Part shown: positions 14,533 through 22,047 of the stretch, one piece after another
How the letters are laid out: every line of letters begins with the position of its first letter
Numbering within the stretch: the stretch's first letter is position 1
DNA from: an uncultured bacterium
Lineage (GTDB): Bacteria; Bacillota; Clostridia; Christensenellales; QALW01
NCBI GenBank assembly: GCA_905214315.1
Contig: CAJMLN010000008.1
Location: forward strand, 1-57,408
Reading direction: 5' to 3'
DNA length: 57,408 nucleotides
The notes under the pieces: generated by a model
Told to the model about the DNA's origin: nothing
Databases searched by the model: none
The model's input: the letters and a program-made list of their open reading frames with translations, nothing else
Program-made: the position numbers and the translations under genes

Positions 14533-15207
14533 TTAATTGCTGCAGCCGCACATGTCGCCCATTGCCGGCGGGAAAATAGGTAAATTGAAAAATTCGTCAC
14601 AGACCTCTGAAGCAAATTCTTCACAGGGCGGAATCTTACAAAAGCCATAGGCCGGAACCAGAAGTTCAACATCAGCTACAATCTTCAAGATAATTGTAAC
14701 ACAGGCAGTAAGTGCAAAGGTATTATCGCCTACATAGCAGCCCATTACACAGATCGCGCTTACGATGTTATCCACCTCAAAGGGAATAATGGATTCATCC
14801 GGTACAAAAAGCACCACGTCCTTGGCCACCGTAATAACACCCCTGCCGCTGCCCTCTTTACCGCAACTATCCTCAAAGAGAATCTCTACCGGAATATCCA
14901 CTTTGCAGCGTACCCGGGCAAAATTGGGTCTGTCGCAGATCCTGTCAATGCACAGATCTCTGATTCTTCCCTTAGTAGAAGTGCTGCGGCAGCTGATAAA
15001 GGTTACGGGGGCTTCAAATTTTGTGTTTCCCGGGCAAATATCGGTAAGTTTTACATTTATGTTATCCAACTGCTCCTGCTGCATACAGGAATCATAAATC
15101 TTTTTTACCTGAATGCATACTCTTTCGGTTAAACCGTTCGTGCAGTCGCCGCTGATTCTGCCGGGGCAAACATCGCTTTCACCGTTTCTGTATGAATAAA
15201 ATGACAT
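14533..15207 (-). CDS. Cysteine-rich conserved clostridial protein, possibly spore-associated
   Basis: A 224-residue protein with about 18 cysteines, including a closing CGCSN. Recognisable pieces are ERVCIQVKKIYDSCMQQEQL near residue 30 and repeated beta-rich segments. The VQVKKIYDS phrase is shared by a group of clostridial proteins related in my judgement to the SPOCS/DUF3794-like beta domains of spore morphogenesis proteins; this link is tentative. There is no signal peptide or membrane helix. A GGAGGAG site precedes the ATG. Its position beside cotJ and the amidase fits a sporulation role, but function is unknown. Confidence 0.65.
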   Translation of the reverse strand: MSFYSYRNGESDVCPGRISGDCTNGLTERVCIQVKKIYDSCMQQEQLDNINVKLTDICPGNTKFEAPVTFISCRSTSTKGRIRDLCIDRICDRPNFARVRCKVDIPVEILFEDSCGKEGSGRGVITVAKDVVLFVPDESIIPFEVDNIVSAICVMGCYVGDNTFALTACVTIILKIVADVELLVPAYGFCKIPPCEEFASEVCDEFFNLPIFPPAMGDMCGCSN

Positions 15208-15281
15208 AACGCTCCTCCTTCTTTCAAAATTTATTTCTTTTGTACAGTTATATCTTATGCCGGTGTTTTTTTAAGTGTGAA

Positions 15282-16274
15282 TTAAACCACAATAAAATCG
15301 CTTAAAACATAGCCGGTCGCGCCCATATAGTTTACCCTGTACCAAGAGCCGGAAGAATCCAGAATTCGCACCGTGCTTCCATCAGGAATTCTGCCGATAA
15401 TGGACGCCGTCACCGAAGGTGCCGAGCGCAGGTTCAAATTGCTTCCGCTGGTATTCACCGTTCCGGTCCTTGTAGTTTGATTGGAAACACAGGTACAAAG
15501 ATAATTGGCCGACGCATATCCTTCTACAGCATTGTACCGCAAACGCGCCCATCCGTTCTGCGGACGTTCCAACAGCAACGCCAGTTGTCCCGAGGGAATC
15601 CTTCCGACGACCTGCGTATTGATATTTGCACCGGAGCGGATATTCAGCGGACTTCCATCATTTGTACATGCATTCACATAAGCATTTATTTGAATATTTG
15701 TTGCAGTATTCAAGTTTTCCCCTTTTATATTGCAGACCTCTTTAAATGGAAGACCAAAGTATGTCGTCAATCCCTGTGCCAACGCGCGTGCAATATTTTG
15801 TATGTTCTGTTTAATCCATTCGGCATCCTGCAAATTATCATGATAGCCAATCTCCATAAGTACAGCGGGCGCCCTGGTTCTGCGTACTTCTGCAATGGTG
15901 GTGGTAGGCACGATGTATACCAGCTCCGGATCCGGGTAAATCTGCTTCAGACTGTTCACCAGCGCTTCGGCCGCCTGTCTTCCCTGTACGCTTGTAGGAT
16001 AATAATAGGCTTGAATCCCCCTGAACTGTCCTTCTTTTCCTTCCGGCGATGCATTGGAATGCAGCGCCAAATGAAGATTGTAATTGCCCATATTGGATTG
16101 TGCAATGGCGTTTGCCAGCGTGTTTGGCAGGCGCGAGCGCGTATACCCGATGCCGTTTACCGTAAGGTACGGCTCCAGCGCATCGGCAAGATATCCCATA
16201 AACTGTGCTTCTGTTCCGCCGTTTACGTAATAGTTCCCCGTTTGCAGCGACGGACTTAAAAATATATCAGGCAT
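15282..16274 (-). CDS. N-acetylmuramoyl-L-alanine amidase-like protein with two SH3 domains
   Basis: A 330-residue protein. Residues 1-175 form an Amidase_3 fold, with NGGTEAQFMGYLADALEP (Glu ligand), LHLALHSNASP (His ligand) and APAVLMEIGYHDN (catalytic Glu). Two bacterial SH3 repeats follow, near 205-262 (LNIRSGANINTQVVGRIPSG) and 275-330 (LNLRSAPSVTASIIGRIPDG). The first zinc ligand expected in an IxLDPGHG motif is absent; the sequence reads IFLSPSLQTG. There is no signal peptide, so it would act in the mother cell or be released by lysis. GGGGG lies before the ATG. It is likely a sporulation or germination wall hydrolase. Confidence 0.85.
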   Translation of the reverse strand: MPDIFLSPSLQTGNYYVNGGTEAQFMGYLADALEPYLTVNGIGYTRSRLPNTLANAIAQSNMGNYNLHLALHSNASPEGKEGQFRGIQAYYYPTSVQGRQAAEALVNSLKQIYPDPELVYIVPTTTIAEVRRTRAPAVLMEIGYHDNLQDAEWIKQNIQNIARALAQGLTTYFGLPFKEVCNIKGENLNTATNIQINAYVNACTNDGSPLNIRSGANINTQVVGRIPSGQLALLLERPQNGWARLRYNAVEGYASANYLCTCVSNQTTRTGTVNTSGSNLNLRSAPSVTASIIGRIPDGSTVRILDSSGSWYRVNYMGATGYVLSDFIVV

Positions 16275-16343
16275 AAAATTCCCCCTTATAAAAATACTAT
16301 TAAATTTATATGTTGTTCCCTTGGCTTTTGTTCCTTATTTTTC

Positions 16344-16372
16344 TTGCAAGAAGTTATATTTTTTACTATAAT
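16344..16372 (+). promoter_or_regulatory. Promoter of the flavin reductase-dinB operon
   Basis: TTGCAA (16344-16349) and TATAAT (16367-16372) are 17 bases apart, about 50 bases before the start codon. Confidence 0.7.
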
Positions 16373-16420
16373 AATTATAATATTGATAGATACCTTAATA
16401 AAACACAGGAGGAAGAAACA

Positions 16421-16915
16421 ATGTATCAATTCGGCGAATTTTCAAAACAAACCTTAGAACAGCTTTCCGGCAAAGGCGTTTTCTTTACCGTAAAAAGCGG
16501 AAACAAAATCAACACCATGACAATCGGTTGGGGCTCCTTAAGCCAATATTGGGGAGAAGAAATCTTTATTGCACCGATCCGTCCCAGCCGCTATACCTTT
16601 GAGCTTTTAAAAAACACCGATGAATTTACCGTAAGCGTCCCGGCGCAGGGTCAAATGGACGAAGCGCTTAAAATCTGCGGAAGCCGCTCCGGCCGGGATA
16701 CCGACAAGCTTGCCGCGGCCGGTTTGTCCTTAAAAGCGGCAAAGGAAATCACTACGCCGGTGATCGACGGATGTAATATTTATTACGAATGTAAAATAGT
16801 ATATTCTGCCGACCTTATAAAAGACGGTCTTCCCGAGGATATTCTGAAGCGCGCCTATCCCGCGGAGGATCTGCACCGCCTGTTTTTCGGCAGAATTATA
16901 GCCTGCTATCAGTAA
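16421..16915 (+). CDS. Flavin reductase-like domain protein
   Basis: A 164-residue member of the flavin reductase-like fold (FMN-binding split barrel). The core GKGVFFTVKSGNKINTMTIGWGSLSQYWGEEIFIAPIRPSRYTFELLKNTDEFTVSVP is the standard FMN-binding stretch. Such proteins bind FMN and may reduce small molecules or flavin with NAD(P)H. The ATG at 16421 follows AGGAGGAAGAAACA; an upstream in-frame start at 16310 would add an unrelated hydrophobic leader and lies before the promoter. The stop is immediately followed by the dinB ATG, so the two are coupled. Confidence 0.85.
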   Translation: MYQFGEFSKQTLEQLSGKGVFFTVKSGNKINTMTIGWGSLSQYWGEEIFIAPIRPSRYTFELLKNTDEFTVSVPAQGQMDEALKICGSRSGRDTDKLAAAGLSLKAAKEITTPVIDGCNIYYECKIVYSADLIKDGLPEDILKRAYPAEDLHRLFFGRIIACYQ

Positions 16916-18109
16916 ATGGACAGAGTCATTCTGCACTGCGACTGCAACTCCTTTTATGCCTCTGTAGAGACCGTGCTGGATCCCGGTTTAAAAAACGTGC
17001 CGATGGCCGTATGCGGCGATCCGCAAAGCCGTCACGGAATCATTTTAGCCAAAAATGAACTGGCCAAGCGTTTCGGCGTGCAAACGGCGGAAACGATCTA
17101 TGCAGCAAAGAAAAAATGCCCCGGGCTGGTTTTGGTAGCGCCGCACCGAAAAATGTACAGTGAATTTTCAAAAAAAGCCAATGATATCTATAAAGAGTAT
17201 ACCGATATGGTGGAACCCTTCGGCATTGATGAATCCTGGCTGGATGTCACAGGCAGCCGCCTGCTTTTCGGCAGCGGCAAAAAAATTGCCGACGAGCTCC
17301 GGCAGCGGTTTAAAGCAGAGCTGGGAATCACCTGCTCGGTAGGCGTTGCCTTTAACAAATCCATGGCGAAGCTGGCAAGCGATTACAAAAAGCCCGACGC
17401 TACCACCGTAATTACCCGGGAAAATTTTAAAAGCCTGGTTTATCCGCTGCCGATCTCCTCTTTGCTCTATGCGGGAAGGCACACAACGGAAACATTAAAA
17501 AAGCTGTATATTTCCACCATCGGAGACCTTGCCTCGGCCAACCGCGGCACCATTGTAAAGCATTTGGGAAAAACAGGAGGATTGCTGTTCGATTACGCCT
17601 GCGGCATAGACGAGGAACCGGTAGAAAGTATTTACCGGGAATACGAACAAAAGTCCATCGGCTGCAGCCTTACCTTCAAGCAGGACCTGCACAGCCAGGA
17701 GGACATCAAATACGGTGTTATGACCGTTGCGCGGGAGCTTACCGGCCGGATGCGCCGGGTCCATGTAAAATGCACCACGCTCTGCACAGGGATCAAATAT
17801 CACGACTTTACCTTTGCCAGCAAACAAATGCCGCTGGAATTTGCCACCAATCTTTTTTCGGAAATCACCGCAGCAGCTCTGCTTCTGATCCGGCAGCTGA
17901 ACAAAAACAGCAAGCCTGTACGGATGATCTCCATTACAGGATCCCATTTAACTACTGACACCGCAGACCATACACAGCTGAGCTTTTTTGAAACAAACGA
18001 AACCCGGCATAAAAAACAGCAGCGGCTCGAAGACGCAATCGAAAAAATACGGCATAAATACGGGGTTTCATCTGTAGAAATCGGAGGACTCCTCGATAAA
18101 GATATGTAA
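16916..18109 (+). CDS. dinB: DNA polymerase IV (Y family)
   Basis: A 397-residue translesion polymerase that copies past damaged bases. The catalytic carboxylates are in LHCDCNSFYASVE (Asp8) and FGIDESWLDV (Asp/Glu near 104-105). The palm/fingers and little-finger domains are complete, and a beta-clamp binding motif TQLSFF lies near residue 355. Length is normal. The ATG follows the upstream TAA with no gap, and no separate ribosome binding site is evident, so translation probably depends on the flavin reductase gene. Confidence 0.95.
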   Translation: MDRVILHCDCNSFYASVETVLDPGLKNVPMAVCGDPQSRHGIILAKNELAKRFGVQTAETIYAAKKKCPGLVLVAPHRKMYSEFSKKANDIYKEYTDMVEPFGIDESWLDVTGSRLLFGSGKKIADELRQRFKAELGITCSVGVAFNKSMAKLASDYKKPDATTVITRENFKSLVYPLPISSLLYAGRHTTETLKKLYISTIGDLASANRGTIVKHLGKTGGLLFDYACGIDEEPVESIYREYEQKSIGCSLTFKQDLHSQEDIKYGVMTVARELTGRMRRVHVKCTTLCTGIKYHDFTFASKQMPLEFATNLFSEITAAALLLIRQLNKNSKPVRMISITGSHLTTDTADHTQLSFFETNETRHKKQQRLEDAIEKIRHKYGVSSVEIGGLLDKDM

Positions 18110-18152
18110 CGACAATTTATTGAAGTAAGTCCGTTTTTTTTGTCAGATTTTC

Positions 18153-18181
18153 TTGACAAGGCCACACAAAAATGTTAAGCT
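18153..18181 (+). promoter_or_regulatory. Promoter of the zinc-ribbon membrane protein gene
   Basis: TTGACA (18153-18158) and TAAGCT (18176-18181) are separated by 17 bases, about 30 bases before the ATG. Confidence 0.6.
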
Positions 18182-18212
18182 TTTATTAACGAAAATATTG
18201 GAGGTTATTTTT

Positions 18213-18935
18213 ATGGATTCTTTTTGCACTAATTGCGGCACCCCCATTCCTGAAGGCGCCGTAAAATGCGCTTCTTGCGGCAAGGAATTTAACCAGGAGC
18301 AATCACAGGAACAGCCGACGCAGGAATCGCAAAACCAAAACCAGCAGGAGCAGCCGGCGCAGGTACCGAACGCTACGCCGGAGAAAAAAATAAAAAAGCC
18401 GATGCTCTACGGTATTATCGGTGCAGCGGCAGCAGTGCTTATTATACTGATTATTATCATCGCTTCTGTTGCCGGTAACGGTTATAAAAAAGCCATCGAT
18501 AATTATATGGACGTTTTAATTTACGGTAAAGCCGATAAAATCGAAAAACTTGCCCCCAAAGAGTATTGGGACTACTGTGAAGAAAATTATGATACCGATA
18601 TAACGGATATTATAGATCAGTTTGAAGACAGCTATGAATATTTATCCGACAACCTGGAAGAAGAATACGGAAAAAACGTAAAGGTACGCTATAAAATCAC
18701 TGATAAAGATGATCTTTCCGATAAAAAACTGAATACCATCCGGGATAATTTGAAAGATGAATACGGAATTGCTAAAAAATCCGTAACTAAGGCTTATAAG
18801 ATAGATGCCGAAATGACTTTAAAGGGTTCCGATGACGAGGACACAGAGGATATGACCCTGATTATTGTAAAAATCGGCGGCAGCTGGTATATTTGCAGCG
18901 AATCAGGCGATTTTTTCCTAGATTCTATTTTATAA
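18213..18935 (+). CDS. Zinc-ribbon, single-pass membrane protein
   Basis: A 240-residue protein. Residues 1-25 hold a zinc ribbon (CTNCG and CASCG). A Gln/Glu/Pro-rich linker of about 35 residues follows, then a membrane helix near 65-88 (MLYGIIGAAAAVLIILIIIIA) and an external domain rich in Lys, Asp and Glu with a DUF4878-like feel. Many Clostridia encode such zinc_ribbon_2 membrane proteins of unknown role. The ATG at 18213 follows TTGGAGG; an earlier in-frame start lies within the promoter. It is single, with a bidirectional terminator. Confidence 0.75.
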   Translation: MDSFCTNCGTPIPEGAVKCASCGKEFNQEQSQEQPTQESQNQNQQEQPAQVPNATPEKKIKKPMLYGIIGAAAAVLIILIIIIASVAGNGYKKAIDNYMDVLIYGKADKIEKLAPKEYWDYCEENYDTDITDIIDQFEDSYEYLSDNLEEEYGKNVKVRYKITDKDDLSDKKLNTIRDNLKDEYGIAKKSVTKAYKIDAEMTLKGSDDEDTEDMTLIIVKIGGSWYICSESGDFFLDSIL

Positions 18936-18953
18936 CAACCAATAACATAAAAA

Positions 18954-18990
18954 ATACCTGATAAGTTTTATTTATCAGGTATCTTTTTTA
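18954..18990 (+). terminator. Bidirectional terminator between the zinc-ribbon gene and the thioredoxin-like gene
   Basis: ATACCTGATAA (18954-18964) pairs perfectly with 18972-18982, followed by CTTTTTT. The stop codon of the leftward gene lies in the loop. Confidence 0.85.
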
Positions 18991-19255
18991 AAATTTTAAA
19001 AATTTTCTTTCGGCCGCACATACCGCTGCAGCGATAGACCTCTTTTCCGTTTTGAAAGCACAGAATAACCGGAACGCCAAAAATACGGAAGGCTTCAGCA
19101 AGCAGAGGCTCCTGTTCGATATCTACAAGATATACTCCGGTTTTTTTCAGCAATCTGTAGATCTTTTTACAGCTTATACACCATCCTGATAAAAAGGCTA
19201 TAACCGCATTGCCGTGAATGACAGATATAAATTCTTTCTTTCCGATTTCTATCAA
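18968..19255 (-). CDS. Thioredoxin-like protein
   Basis: About 95 residues with the thioredoxin core: GNAVIAFLSGWCISCKKIYRLL gives the CxxC active site (Cys-Ile-Ser-Cys), followed by VYLVDIEQEPLLAEAF and the cis-Pro loop FGVPVILCFQNGKEV. The CISC centre differs from CGPC of classical thioredoxin, suggesting different redox behaviour. The TTG at 19255 is chosen because AAAGGA lies 8 bases before it and it gives a normal N-terminus; the first ATG, 57 bases upstream, would add a basic extension without a clear site. The redox partner is unknown. Confidence 0.75.
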   Translation of the reverse strand: MIEIGKKEFISVIHGNAVIAFLSGWCISCKKIYRLLKKTGVYLVDIEQEPLLAEAFRIFGVPVILCFQNGKEVYRCSGMCGRKKIFKILKKIPDK

Positions 19256-19323
19256 AATCTTTTTCCTTTCTTTATCAAACAAAAACAACCGTAAAAAATT
19301 ATTTCTGTACAAAACCGTATTGT

Positions 19324-19761
19324 CTAAAGCCTGTACGCCTGTCCGGTAATACGCTTATACCCCTCTGCCAAACGATCCCACTGCTGTTTGGTTATCCTTG
19401 ATGACCCAACGCCAAAAAAATATTTTTCATAAAGATTCGCCATACACACACGCAGATACTTTCTATTATGCCAGGTACGATAAACAGGACCCACAGAGTT
19501 GTCCGCCGCCGCAAAAGCAAAAAATTCACTGCATATCTTCTCCGATATATCTTTTTGATACCGGATCCGCCATTCATGAGAATATTCTATAAAATATAAA
19601 ACCAATTCTTCCTTGGGATACGCCATTACTTTATTGACTAATAAATGGTTCGTTTTTCCCCGATCACGCCAATCATGCATAATCGCAACCAATTCACGCA
19701 GCTGCCCTTTAAACTGAGCGTCCGGTAAATAAGGAAGCAGCGCTACATGCCACAGCCGCAT
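19324..19761 (-). CDS. T4 endonuclease V-like (pyrimidine dimer glycosylase family) protein
   Basis: A 145-residue protein beginning MRLWHVALLPYLPDAQFKGQ, the opening of the TIGR02328 / Pyr_excise family, related to phage T4 endonuclease V, which removes pyrimidine dimers using the N-terminal amine. Later motifs NHLLVNKVMAYPKEELVLYF and YRTWHNRKYLRVCMANL fit. The ATG at 19761 sits 6 bases after GGCGGGG and gives the standard start; another ATG lies 6 codons earlier. Direct DNA-repair activity is unproven for this family. It is close to dinB, which is at least compatible with a UV-damage theme. Confidence 0.7.
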   Translation of the reverse strand: MRLWHVALLPYLPDAQFKGQLRELVAIMHDWRDRGKTNHLLVNKVMAYPKEELVLYFIEYSHEWRIRYQKDISEKICSEFFAFAAADNSVGPVYRTWHNRKYLRVCMANLYEKYFFGVGSSRITKQQWDRLAEGYKRITGQAYRL

Positions 19762-19962
19762 TCTTTTCCCCGCCTTCATCGTCTGTTCCTATACAGTTTT
19801 CCCAATCTCATCTGTTTTTATTGGCAAAAAAGATCTCTTTTTACAGCAAAATCTTTTCCGGAATTTTTTTCTCTTTGAACATTTCTCAAAATTTCTGTCA
19901 TGCGTTACCCTCCATTGTTTTTCAAAACTGAAAAAATATAAAAAGTCCCACCGAAAAAATCC

Positions 19963-19990
19963 AAAAAAAAGAGCGGATCAATCATCCGCT
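19963..19990 (-). terminator. Terminator of the sigma/RsgI-like operon
   Basis: AGCGGAT (19972-19978) pairs with ATCCGCT (19984-19990). On the minus strand C plus eight T follow. It overlaps the stop codon. Confidence 0.8.
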
Positions 19991-21231
19991 TCCTTTTCAC
20001 TTTTTATAATATCGCCGGTTTTCGCATGAATCTCATACTCATACTCAAAAGCATTGGCTTCAAACTCGATCTCATAAACCGGAACGCCATGCTCATAATC
20101 CGTTTCGATATCCAGCTTTTTTGCCTCTGAAGCCTGAATCCCCGCATGTGCAAAAGCGATATCGCGGGCACGCTCTGCGCCGATCAGCGTACTCTCTGCC
20201 GGAATATTCTCCGGTACGGGAGTTGCATCGGGCTGAACCGCAGCCGGGAAATCATCATCCCGTTCTTTTTTATGTTCAAGAATATCTCCGGTCCGTGCTT
20301 CTATTTCATATTCATATGCAAAGCCATCCGCCTTAAAATCTATTTCATAAACCATCAGGCCATCTTCACAATCCAGCTTTATCCGAAATTCCCGCGCAAC
20401 ATCTGCCTGAATGCCGGCATGTAAAAGCGCATTCTCTTGCGCTTTCTGCGTACCGATATAATTCTTAGTGCTGGCATTTCCTACAGAGTCAATACTCTGC
20501 GGTATCGTCTGCCCTGAGGAAAGCAGCAAGTTCAGTTCATTGATAGAAAGAGGTACCAAGTTGTTAAAGCTATACGTTGGCTCAAGAGTAATAATCTGCT
20601 GAATAAGCTGTGCCTTGCCGGCCGTAATTCCATACTCCTGGGCGAGCGTTTGCAGCTGGCTGTCGGAAGAAACCGTCTGGCTCAAAACCGCACCGCTAAA
20701 AGTATCTGTTTGCAAAAGCGCGTTAACCTCCTGGGTAAGCTTTTCTTTCAGCCGTACGCTTTTCTCTTCATTGCTATGATCCACACTGATCAAAATAGAA
20801 TTGGAAAGTTCACTGAGATATCCGTTTTTCAGCAAAGAACCGATCAATGCGTTTACAGTAATCTCCAAGCTGCTGCCTTCAAATTCCATTTGGCCTATAA
20901 CGATTTCCGCATCATTATTCAGCGCGTGAACCGCAAGTACCCGCTCCTTTTCATTAATCTGGATTTCAATGCTCGGATTTACATCCAAAGATACAGTAGA
21001 GGCTATCGCATAATTAGCCTTATAAACAGTCAGACCCGCAAAGGCCCCCACGACAACCGCCAAAACGGCGGCAGCGGCGGCCAGGCGCCTGATCCATTGT
21101 TTGTTCTTTTTCTGCTCTGTCATCCATATCACCTTTCCTTTCTGTTCCTGGCAGTCATTGAGTACGGAATGCAGAATATCCGGTTGAGTGTTTTTTACCG
21201 CCCTCTTAATTTTCTCTTCTATCGCTCTCAT
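19978..21231 (-). CDS. RsgI-like anti-sigma factor with two PepSY domains
   Basis: A 417-residue single-pass membrane protein. Residues 1-45 are cytoplasmic, the membrane helix is near 46-68 (LAAAAAVLAVVVGAFAGLTVY), and the RsgI-type extracytoplasmic domain begins STVSLDVNPSIEIQINEKERVL. Two PepSY-like repeats close the protein, each with an Ala-rich helix (QENALLHAGI and ARDIAFAHAGI) and an YEYEI(E/H)A(R/K)TGDI strand, separated by a Pro-rich linker. It overlaps the sigma gene by 4 bases (ATGA). The likely job is to hold the sigma factor inactive until an envelope signal arrives; the PepSY repeats may bind the ligand or inhibit proteolysis. Confidence 0.85.
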   Translation of the reverse strand: MRAIEEKIKRAVKNTQPDILHSVLNDCQEQKGKVIWMTEQKKNKQWIRRLAAAAAVLAVVVGAFAGLTVYKANYAIASTVSLDVNPSIEIQINEKERVLAVHALNNDAEIVIGQMEFEGSSLEITVNALIGSLLKNGYLSELSNSILISVDHSNEEKSVRLKEKLTQEVNALLQTDTFSGAVLSQTVSSDSQLQTLAQEYGITAGKAQLIQQIITLEPTYSFNNLVPLSINELNLLLSSGQTIPQSIDSVGNASTKNYIGTQKAQENALLHAGIQADVAREFRIKLDCEDGLMVYEIDFKADGFAYEYEIEARTGDILEHKKERDDDFPAAVQPDATPVPENIPAESTLIGAERARDIAFAHAGIQASEAKKLDIETDYEHGVPVYEIEFEANAFEYEYEIHAKTGDIIKSEKEADD

Positions 21232-21803
21232 TCCTCCTGCTCTCCCTTCATAAAATGATGTTTCAGTTTTTTTATCGCTCTGCTGTATTTTGAAAGAACC
21301 GTAGCCAATGGCACAGAAAGAATCTGCGCAATCTCTCTGTGCTTCATACCCGAAACAGCATGCAGCATAACAATCTGCCTTTCCTGATCCGTCAGCAGTT
21401 TCATACAGGCTTCCAGCGTCAGTCTGTCTTCCGGGTTTGCGGCAGCAGTGCTTAGATCATACTCTTCCAGAGACGCAGCGCCGCATCTTTGCCGATCCCT
21501 CAGCTTGGCCAGGCAAAGGTTTTTGGCAATTGTAATGATCCAGGCCATGGGCTTTCCGCAGGAACGATATCGATCCGCTGCCGAATATATGCTCAGGAAG
21601 CAATCATGCAGAACGTCTTCGGCATCCTGTCTGTTCTTCAAAATTGAAAGAGCAAAACCATATACCGAAATACCGGTAGTGCTGTACAGCTCGGACAGCG
21701 CTTCCGTATCCGAAGCGGCGATTCTTGCCAGCAGCACATCCAGCAAGTCAGCATCTGCATTGATATAGCCGACCGCCGTATTCGAACCAAAAAACAGCAT
21801 CAT
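21228..21803 (-). CDS. ECF-type RNA polymerase sigma factor
   Basis: A 191-residue group IV sigma factor. Region 2 is ALSELYSTTGISVYGFALSIL with DAEDVLHDCFLSIYSAADRY, and region 4 is LTLEACMKLLTDQERQIVML with SGMKHREIAQILSVPLATVLSKYSRAIKKLK. No extra N- or C-terminal domain is seen. AAAGGAG lies 5 bases before the ATG at 21803; a second ATG follows directly. It is coupled to the RsgI-like membrane gene downstream, which is the probable anti-sigma factor. No autoregulatory promoter could be identified with confidence. Confidence 0.9.
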   Translation of the reverse strand: MMLFFGSNTAVGYINADADLLDVLLARIAASDTEALSELYSTTGISVYGFALSILKNRQDAEDVLHDCFLSIYSAADRYRSCGKPMAWIITIAKNLCLAKLRDRQRCGAASLEEYDLSTAAANPEDRLTLEACMKLLTDQERQIVMLHAVSGMKHREIAQILSVPLATVLSKYSRAIKKLKHHFMKGEQEE

Positions 21804-21989
21804 TTTTCTCCTTTCATACAGTTAATGAACGACAGACATGTTTTATTGCATTCCTTAAAAGATTTTTATACAATATCCAAATCAGATTTCCAGGCTTTTT
21901 ATTCCCAAAATAAAAATTTTTCGTAAAAAGCACATATTCCGCAAATATAAAAAACCTCCTATTGTCTCCGGCGTCTATACAAAGGAAGC

Positions 21990-22027
21990 CCGCAAAAGGA
22001 GGGACTCGCACTTAAAAGCCTTTGCGG
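21990..22027 (-). repeat. Imperfect inverted repeat downstream of the GH2 gene
   Basis: CCGCAAAAGG (21990-21999) can pair with CCTTTGCGG (22019-22027) across a 19-base loop. It may end GH2 transcription, but no T-run follows on the minus strand. Confidence 0.3.
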
Positions 22028-22047
22028 CCATTTAAATACACGGTATT

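Noticed and set aside
21814..22011. Leftward 65-codon frame upstream of the sigma gene
   Set aside because: A+T-rich, no recognised motif, and it occupies the probable promoter region of the sigma gene; a small gene is possible but unsupported.
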